From: CAZJAD01 sp964543855
GTDB taxonomy: Bacteria; Electryoneota; RPQS01; DYHQ01
Length of the DNA: 36,761 nt
Direction: 5' to 3'
Assembly (NCBI GenBank): GCA_964543855.1
Contig: CAZJAD010000014.1
Span: 1-36,761, forward strand
Shown: piece after piece, positions 31,252-36,761 of the stretch
Layout: every line of letters starts with the position of its first letter
Position numbering within the stretch: the first letter of the stretch is position 1
Notes under the pieces: model-generated
Seen by the model: only the letters and a program-made list of their open reading frames with translations
Told to the model about the DNA's origin: nothing
Database searches by the model: none
Program-made: the position numbers and the translations under genes

Positions 31252-32421
31252 TTAGTGTCTCAAGAACGCCGGGATTTCGGATTCAGTGAATGGAAGCACT
31301 TCATCGCCCACGATGAGAGGTTGCACTTCTCCGTTCACCACATGGGTGACCCGCCGAACCGGTGCATCCTTCTGGGGTCTTGCAGGGGGCGTCCTGCGGC
31401 GAAGGAAACTCTCCCCGTTGCTCATCTTTGCAGTCTCCTTAGGCGCCGAAGGGCGCACATTCAGTCCTGTGACGATAACCGTTACCGAGAGTTCTCCGTT
31501 TCGTGACGGATCCACGACGGTTCCGAAGCGAACATCCACATCTTCTCCCGCCGCTTCGCGAACGATTTTCGTGGCGTCGGCGACCTCATGCAGCGTCAGA
31601 TCTTCGCCACCCGTGATGCCGACCAGAATTGTGTGCACACCGTGAATGCAAACACCGTCCAGGAGCGGTGAAGCCATGGCCTGCCGAGCCGCTTCGACGG
31701 AGCGCTGTTCTCCAGTAGCTGTTCCAACGCCCATCAAGATGTCTCCCTTCTCCTGCATCACCGTGCGTATGTCGGCGAAGTCAAGGTTCACGATGCCGCG
31801 AATGTTAATGAGATCCGAGATGCCTCTGGTCGCCTGGAGAAGGATGTTGTCGGCGAGATGGAAGGCCTCGATCAGCGTTGTCTCGCGCCCGACGATGCTA
31901 AGGAGCCGCTGGTTTGGAATAGCCACCAGCGCGTCGACCTGCTCCTTCAGGATCTCCAGACCCGCTTCGGCCTGCTCCATGCGCTCCTTGCCTTCGAACT
32001 CGAACGGTTTGGTCACGATGGCCACGGTCAGTGCCCCCATCTCGCGAGCGGCGGTGGCGACGACGGGTCCGGCGCCGGTCCCCGTTCCGCGCCCGAATCC
32101 GGCGGTGATGAAGACCATGTCCGCTCCTTCGAGGATCTGGCAAATCATGTCGCGATCCTCCTCGGCGGCGCGGCGACCGATCTCGGGATTGAATCCGGCA
32201 CCACGGCCTCGAGTGAGTGACTTGCCGATCTGAACACGGTAGGGTGCTTCACTCGCCTCCAAAGCTTGCACATCTGTGTTGATCGCGATGAACTCGACGC
32301 CTTGGAGCCCTGCTTGAATCATCCAATTGACTGCGTTGCCGCCGGCACCCCCAACTCCGACGACCTTCATACGCGTCCTGTGCTCCCCATCCTCAGCAAG
32401 AGAGAAGCGATTCGCTTTCAT
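31252..32421 (-). CDS. ftsZ: cell-division GTPase FtsZ
   Basis: About 389 residues. This tubulin homologue forms the Z-ring. The GTP-binding domain starts KVVGVGGAGGNAVNWM. The tubulin signature reads AGFGRGTGTGAGP: the usual GGGTGTG has an arginine at its second glycine (Arg111). The T7 loop is normal (NLDFADIRTVMQ), so GTP hydrolysis across subunits should be possible. A variable linker with Pro/Arg precedes the C-terminal peptide SEIPAFLRH, the docking site for FtsA, ZipA, MinC or SepF. I chose the ATG at 32421 because AAAGGAG is six bases before it; the ATG at 32427 directly abuts that site. No ftsA lies upstream. Confidence 0.97.
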   Translation of the reverse strand: MKANRFSLAEDGEHRTRMKVVGVGGAGGNAVNWMIQAGLQGVEFIAINTDVQALEASEAPYRVQIGKSLTRGRGAGFNPEIGRRAAEEDRDMICQILEGADMVFITAGFGRGTGTGAGPVVATAAREMGALTVAIVTKPFEFEGKERMEQAEAGLEILKEQVDALVAIPNQRLLSIVGRETTLIEAFHLADNILLQATRGISDLINIRGIVNLDFADIRTVMQEKGDILMGVGTATGEQRSVEAARQAMASPLLDGVCIHGVHTILVGITGGEDLTLHEVADATKIVREAAGEDVDVRFGTVVDPSRNGELSVTVIVTGLNVRPSAPKETAKMSNGESFLRRRTPPARPQKDAPVRRVTHVVNGEVQPLIVGDEVLPFTESEIPAFLRH

Positions 32422-32512
32422 GTTCATCTCCTTTCTAAAAAGACTATTTTATTGGATCGGTATTCTTGTTTCTATCGCACAAAGAGAATCTGACACGTCT
32501 TCGCGAGAGGTT

Positions 32513-33382
32513 TCACAAGGATTCCCGTGCTCGCTGTATTCCGGTAGCCAAGCTCTGGGTCGCATATCGATGCTGCGCGTGACGCACAACCATGCGACCG
32601 GCAAATCTCAGGTCGACGGATTCGACATCCGTCAACCTGTCTTGCACCTGCAGTTGTGCAAGCAGTCTATCGAGTGATTTCCAGCCGATTTCCTCGGTGC
32701 CGTCGCCGAGTCTGATTTCGATGTTTCCTCTCTGGAAGACCGCCCGCATCTCGCCGTTTTTCCAGAACAGCTCGGAGAGATCACTCCAGACGCCGGGAGC
32801 GTATTTCCAGGCGGCCGCGCTTTGAGCCAACAGTGCGCAGGCCGAGCTATCGCGGAGACGGTCGCCGGGCTCATAGCTCGCCGACATCCGAGGAACGCGC
32901 AGGAGAGGCAGATCGCAGGCTCTTGGCGAATAGCATGGAGGGAGAAGAACGCCGTCGGTGGTGACCATCCAGATGGTCTGTGCATTGATCAAGGCGACGG
33001 GCTCCTCCTCCTGGATTCGCAGTTCAATCGTGTCGGGCAGACGCCGGAGAACGGTCGCGGTTCGGACCCAGGGATGCGCTCGAAGTCGTTCTCCCGCTGA
33101 TTTGAGGTTGACGCGAAAAAGTGGCGTGCCTTCGGGAATGGCGGAGAATCTGATAAGCTCATCGGCGCTGAGCTGCCGAGCTCCGATGACGCGCACCGAG
33201 CGGACGCGATAACTCGTGGATGAGTCGAGCAATCGACTGACGCTCCACTTCGTGATCGGCCATGCCCACAACGGCGACGAAAGGGCAATGAGCAGAATCA
33301 CCGTGAGGCGAATCCTCTGTTTGCTCTTCTGACGCTGCAGAAAATCACTGCGCGATCGCGAAGGGATCTTGCGTGAAGCCAA
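32513..33382 (-). CDS. ftsQ: cell-division protein FtsQ/DivIB
   Basis: About 289 residues. It has a short basic cytoplasmic tail (SRKIPSRSRS, QRQKSKQR), one membrane helix at about 25-45 (LTVILLIALSSPLWAWP), a POTRA domain (YRVRSVRVIGARQLSADELI ... HPWVRTATVLRRLPDTIEL, quoted by its two key segments VRSVRVIGA and HPWVRTA), and a beta domain that binds FtsL and FtsB. FtsQ links the early Z-ring to wall-synthesis proteins. The TTG start at 33382 overlaps murB by 38 bases and is preceded by GAGG at a distance of nine; no ATG is available near the start. It is followed by 91 bases and then ftsZ, where ftsA is expected. Confidence 0.88.
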   Translation of the reverse strand: MASRKIPSRSRSDFLQRQKSKQRIRLTVILLIALSSPLWAWPITKWSVSRLLDSSTSYRVRSVRVIGARQLSADELIRFSAIPEGTPLFRVNLKSAGERLRAHPWVRTATVLRRLPDTIELRIQEEEPVALINAQTIWMVTTDGVLLPPCYSPRACDLPLLRVPRMSASYEPGDRLRDSSACALLAQSAAAWKYAPGVWSDLSELFWKNGEMRAVFQRGNIEIRLGDGTEEIGWKSLDRLLAQLQVQDRLTDVESVDLRFAGRMVVRHAQHRYATQSLATGIQRARESL

Positions 33383-34301
33383 CGGGTTTTACCTCAGGTT
33401 CAAGCAGCACGCCGAATCTCTGCAACACCATGGCGCGCACATTTCGAATGAGGGCTGCCATCTCAGCTGCCGTGGCATGACCCATATTGATGAAAAAGTT
33501 TGCATGTCTTTCTGAAACCATTGCGCCGCCGATGCGACTTCCTTTTGCTCCCACCGCCTCGATGAGCCGTCCGGCGAAGTCGCCCGGCGGACGCTTGAAA
33601 ACCGAGCCTGCCGACGGCAGATCCAGAGGCTGCTTCTCGCGGCGGTCCTTCCAGGCCTTGCGCATGGCTGCCCACACCCGGTTTGGGGATTGTTTCTCGA
33701 GAGCATACCAGCTGCGCAGAATGATTCCATCTTGAAGGCGAGGGGCCGTGCGATAGTCGAAGCCTATGTCTTTGCTCTCCAGAATCTGAATGTCACCACC
33801 GGGAGTCAGCAATTCGACTCGCTGAAGCCTGTCCGAAATCTGGGCACCGAAAGCCCCGGCATTCATATGGAGGGCACCGCCGACGCTTCCCGGAATGCCG
33901 CAAAGGGCTTCCACGCCCGACAGGGAGTGCTGAGCGGCGAAAACTGTCAGGTCAAGCAGCCGCGCCATCGGCCCGGCTACGATCTCGTCGGCATCAAAAT
34001 CAATGGCACTCAACTCGCCCTCGGGATGAAGCACAACGCCTGGAAATCCCTCATCGGAAATGAGCACATTCGATCCCAGGCCGAGAAAGAACCACGGAAG
34101 TCTCTCGGCACGGACAATGTCAAGAAGCGAAATAAGTTCCTGCAAGCGGTGAGGCTGCGCAAACAGTCGCGCCGGGCCTCCGATGCGCCAGGTTGTCCAC
34201 GGCGCGAGAGGTTCCCATTCGCGAACGAAATCTCGGCCGTGCTCCAACGCGCGCTTCAGAGCGCGTTCATCACTTTGCTCTGGCGCGTAGCTCTTCGGCA
34301 A
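33345..34301 (-). CDS. murB: UDP-N-acetylenolpyruvoylglucosamine reductase
   Basis: About 318 residues. This FAD enzyme reduces the enolpyruvyl group to give UDP-MurNAc, the second step of peptidoglycan precursor synthesis. The FAD-binding part has TTWRIGGPARL, GLGSNVLISDEGFPGVV and CGIPGSVGGALHMNAGAFG. The substrate side has FDYRTA with the conserved Arg, the catalytic serine in SAGSVFKRP, the SERHANFFIN strand, and a final glutamate in LEPEVK. The TTG start at 34301 overlaps murC by 32 bases. A TTG at 34246 is possible and would give a shorter, family-like N-terminus. Confidence 0.95.
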   Translation of the reverse strand: MPKSYAPEQSDERALKRALEHGRDFVREWEPLAPWTTWRIGGPARLFAQPHRLQELISLLDIVRAERLPWFFLGLGSNVLISDEGFPGVVLHPEGELSAIDFDADEIVAGPMARLLDLTVFAAQHSLSGVEALCGIPGSVGGALHMNAGAFGAQISDRLQRVELLTPGGDIQILESKDIGFDYRTAPRLQDGIILRSWYALEKQSPNRVWAAMRKAWKDRREKQPLDLPSAGSVFKRPPGDFAGRLIEAVGAKGSRIGGAMVSERHANFFINMGHATAAEMAALIRNVRAMVLQRFGVLLEPEVKPVGFTQDPFAIAQ

Positions 34302-35652
34302 TCTTCCAGATATCTCCGGCTCCCATCACGATGAAAATATCGCCATCGTGCACCGTTTCTTTCATCTGCTGATGAATCGCGCCGCGGTCGGAGCAGAAGT
34401 AGACAGCAGGGCAACCTGCAGCGCGCACCTGCTCCGCAATCAACTTGCCTGAAATACCCGGCAAAGGTCTTTCGCGCGCCGGGTAGATTTCGGCCACCAG
34501 AACAACATCGGCCAACGCGAGTGCCTTGCCGAATTCTTCGGCGAAATCGCGCGTACGCGTATAAAGATGGGGTTGAAACAAAACGACGACCCGGCGGTTC
34601 CATCCGTGCCGTGCGGTCTGCAAAGTCGTTCGGATTTCGGTTGGATGGTGCGCGAAATCGCTGATGACAAGAACGCCGTCGACCTCGCCGTAGATTTCAA
34701 AGCGACGGCGTACACCTGTGAAGCCTTTCAGAGCATTACAGGCAACATCGAGCGGGACATCCATTTCAGCGGCGACCGCGAGCGCGGCAAGCGAATTTGC
34801 CACATTGTGAATGCCGGGAACGCGAAGCTCCACGCGCACAGCAGGTCGGCCATACTTGTGCAATCGATAGAGGCTTTTGTCCGCCGCAAACTCGACTTCG
34901 GCCGCGCTGTAGTCGCTTTCACCTTCAATCGAATAAGTAATTACCGGCCGTTTGATACGCGGTATCACGGGCAGAATGCCGGGATCGTCTCCTCGGAGGA
35001 CCGCCGATCCGTAGAAAGGAATCCTGTTGGCGAATTCGACAAAGGCATCTTGGATTTCCTCCAGGCCGAGGTAGGTGTCCAGGTGCTCCGCTTCGATGGT
35101 CGTAATGACGGCTATCGTGGGTGATAATTCCAGGAAGGATCGATTGTACTCATCGGCCTCCGCGACGAGAAACTCGCCGCTGCCCAGTCGAGCCCCGGAC
35201 CCGAGCGTGCGGACAATCCCACCGACGATGAGCGTTGGATCCAAACCGGCTTCCTGGAGAATCATTCCGATCATGGAGGTTGTTGTCGTTTTTCCGTGGG
35301 TTCCAGCCACCGCGATGCCGAATTTCATCCGCATCAGTTCCGCCAGCATCTCGGCTCGGCTGATGACAGGAATATGATTGTCCCGTGCCGTGCGCAGCTC
35401 GACATTTTCCGGCCGTACCGCGGAGGAGTAGACGACGACATGGGCTCCCTTGACATGGTCCTCGCTGTGGTCAGTTCGGATGTCCGCGCCGCATTCTGCG
35501 AGGTGAGTGGTCACTTCCGTCGCTTGCAGATCTGATCCTGTCACACGAAAGCCCAGATTCAGGAGCACTTCCGCAATGCCGCTCATGCCCGAGCCACCGA
35601 TGCCAATCATGTGAATGTGGCGAACGCGGCGAAAAGGCAGGCGTGGGATCAC
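34270..35652 (-). CDS. murC: UDP-N-acetylmuramate-L-alanine ligase
   Basis: A 460-residue cytoplasmic Mur ligase that adds the first amino acid, normally L-Ala, to UDP-MurNAc using ATP. The N-terminal domain carries the MurC-specific HMIGIGGSGMSGIAEVL, the ATP-binding loop is GTHGKTTTTSM, and the metal-binding EADEYNRSF and FAHHPTEI segments are present, with the C-terminal domain complete. The GTG start overlaps the murG stop (GTGA), so translation is coupled. Length is typical. Confidence 0.97.
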   Translation of the reverse strand: MIPRLPFRRVRHIHMIGIGGSGMSGIAEVLLNLGFRVTGSDLQATEVTTHLAECGADIRTDHSEDHVKGAHVVVYSSAVRPENVELRTARDNHIPVISRAEMLAELMRMKFGIAVAGTHGKTTTTSMIGMILQEAGLDPTLIVGGIVRTLGSGARLGSGEFLVAEADEYNRSFLELSPTIAVITTIEAEHLDTYLGLEEIQDAFVEFANRIPFYGSAVLRGDDPGILPVIPRIKRPVITYSIEGESDYSAAEVEFAADKSLYRLHKYGRPAVRVELRVPGIHNVANSLAALAVAAEMDVPLDVACNALKGFTGVRRRFEIYGEVDGVLVISDFAHHPTEIRTTLQTARHGWNRRVVVLFQPHLYTRTRDFAEEFGKALALADVVLVAEIYPARERPLPGISGKLIAEQVRAAGCPAVYFCSDRGAIHQQMKETVHDGDIFIVMGAGDIWKIAEELRARAK

Positions 35653-36761
35653 GAGGAACCTCCCAGTTCGACAATCATTCTGGCAATATCGGCTGCCGCA
35701 TTGGGTTTGGCGAAGGTCTGCATCGCTGCGCTCATTTTTTCGAGGCGCTGCGGCTCGGAGAGCAGTTCCGTGACCGCTTCACAGACTTTGTCGCCGGTGA
35801 GCTCCGCATCGGGAATGCGCACCGCCGCTCCGGATGTCTCATAGGCGCGGGCATTCCAGTCCTGATGCTGGTGAGCTGCGTAAGGATAGGGGACAAGAAT
35901 CGCCGGAAGCCTGGCCAGGGCAAGCTCAGAGAGCGTCACCGCTCCAGCCCGACACAGCGCGAGTGTCGCTGCTCCGTAGGCCATGGGCATTTCGTCAATG
36001 AATTCGCGGATGACCAATCGGCCGGATGCCATGGCGCCGTTTCGAAATGCCACATCCACCCGGTCGGGAAGACCTGCCCGGCCGATTTGCCAGATGATCG
36101 TGGCGTATTCCAGAAGTCTCGACAGTGATTGTGCGATGGCATTGTTGATCGTTCGCGCTCCAAGGCTCCCACCGAGAACGAGGAGAACCGGTCGCTCGGC
36201 GTCCAATTTCCAGAAGCGGCGAGCCTCCTCTCGATCGAGATTCGTCAGCGAGCTGCGCAGAGGATTTCCGGTGACCGTAACGCGCTGGGTATGGGGCAGT
36301 CGGCGCACGGTCTCGGGGAAGTGGACGCATATCCTGTTTGCGAATCGCGCCAGGAGTCTCGTTGTCAGTCCCGGGAAGGCATTCTGCTCCTGAAGCAGGA
36401 TTGGGAATCCCAGGACATGCGCACAGAACAGAATCGGGCCTGACACATAGCCTCCGGTGCCGACAACGACATGCGGTCGAAATGTTGCAAGCAAGAGTGC
36501 GCTCTGCAGAAAACTCACGACAAGCTGGACGATCGCCAATGCTTTGCGCAGCGGGTTTTGCCCTGCAACACCGGATATCCACAGGTACTTCACCGGTTTG
36601 CCTAAGTGGGGAAGGACTTTCGCCTCCAACCCCCGGCGAGTGCCCACGAAAACGGTTCGGAGGGGTCGCTCAAGGGCGGTATTCGCGAGAGCTTCCTCGA
36701 TGGCAATGGCGGGGAAGAGATGCCCGCCGGTTCCGCCACCGGCGATAATGACTCGCAGATC
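35649..36761 (-). CDS. murG: MurG, lipid II-forming GlcNAc transferase (5' end beyond window)
   Basis: A peripheral membrane GT28 glycosyltransferase that adds GlcNAc to lipid I to make lipid II. About 370 residues are visible, and the frame stays open to the right edge; RVIIAGGGTGGHLFPAIAI at the edge is the N-terminal loop of the family, so only the first residue or two are missing. ILLQEQNAFPGLTTRLLARFA, LVLGGSLGARTIN, the UDP-GlcNAc site CRAGAVTLSELA and PYPYAAHQHQDWNA are all recognisable. It is the first visible gene of the reverse-strand cluster; murD/ftsW probably lie just outside. Confidence 0.97.
   Translation of the reverse strand, partial: DLRVIIAGGGTGGHLFPAIAIEEALANTALERPLRTVFVGTRRGLEAKVLPHLGKPVKYLWISGVAGQNPLRKALAIVQLVVSFLQSALLLATFRPHVVVGTGGYVSGPILFCAHVLGFPILLQEQNAFPGLTTRLLARFANRICVHFPETVRRLPHTQRVTVTGNPLRSSLTNLDREEARRFWKLDAERPVLLVLGGSLGARTINNAIAQSLSRLLEYATIIWQIGRAGLPDRVDVAFRNGAMASGRLVIREFIDEMPMAYGAATLALCRAGAVTLSELALARLPAILVPYPYAAHQHQDWNARAYETSGAAVRIPDAELTGDKVCEAVTELLSEPQRLEKMSAAMQTFAKPNAAADIARMIVELGGSS

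Noticed and set aside
32422..32427. Upstream ATG as the ftsZ start
   Set aside because: It directly abuts AAAGGAG, leaving no spacing; the ATG two codons later has ideal spacing.
1..36761. tRNA, rRNA, CRISPR arrays, insertion sequences or prophage genes
   Set aside because: No tRNA-like T-loop with acceptor pairing, no regularly spaced repeats, no transposase or integrase motifs were seen.

Overview
This is a 36.8 kb draft-assembly fragment with two gaps of exactly 100 Ns (1155-1254 and 24801-24900). It is a bacterial chromosome piece, mostly housekeeping genes plus one accessory metal-handling block. A TonB-dependent receptor fragment and several lipobox proteins indicate a diderm (Gram-negative) cell. 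GTG and TTG starts are common. Three strong promoter-like sites share a TATATT -10 box. The combination of parAB, M23 peptidase, bactofilin and an atpZ-led F-type ATP synthase operon, with a signal-peptide-like extension on subunit a, fits the FCB superphylum or a related uncultured phylum. That placement is inference; no rRNA is present to settle it.

Layout. (1) 1-3.4 kb: 3' end of a TonB-dependent receptor; a reverse-strand small lipoprotein plus type IV pilin/pseudopilin-like gene beside the first gap; a secreted TPR protein ending at a strong terminator. (2) 3.5-6.6 kb: aspS (residues of the non-discriminating type) and a saccharopine-dehydrogenase-like oxidoreductase. (3) 6.7-10.5 kb: parA, parB, rlmB, then an M23 peptidase and a bactofilin, a cell-shape pair. 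(4) 10.5-19.9 kb: a complete F1Fo ATP synthase operon atpZ-I-B-E-F-H-A-G-D-C, interrupted twice: a DUF6081-like gene between atpA and atpG, and a NYN-nuclease-like plus HEAT-repeat pair between atpG and atpD.

(5) 20.0-27.9 kb: a same-strand accessory block. It starts with a DUF5320-like glycine-rich protein, an MBL-fold hydrolase, an Mrp/NBP35 ATPase and a NifX-like protein. An ArsR-type repressor follows, with its own promoter and a palindromic operator on the transcription start. Then come a COG0701 permease, a cysteine-rich lipoprotein, a small thioredoxin, an ArsG/CcdA-like membrane protein broken by the second gap, a CDF transporter fused to a NifX-like domain, a putative ten-TM heavy-metal exporter (ArsP_2-like) and a third NifX-like protein with a His-rich tail. 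A terminator closes the block. It reads as a metal/metalloid sensing, thiol-redox and export system joined to Fe-S/NifX-type carriers.

(6) 28.0-30.8 kb: a lone reverse-strand secreted multidomain protein resembling a GH20-type glycoside hydrolase. (7) 31.2-36.8 kb: reverse-strand division and cell-wall genes murG-murC-murB-ftsQ-ftsZ, tightly packed, with no ftsA between ftsQ and ftsZ and an unusual arginine in the FtsZ tubulin signature.

Most worth a second look: the metal block (three NifX-like domains, CDF fusion, possible 14-codon hydrophobic micro-ORF), the insertions in the ATP synthase operon, and the FtsZ/FtsA peculiarities.
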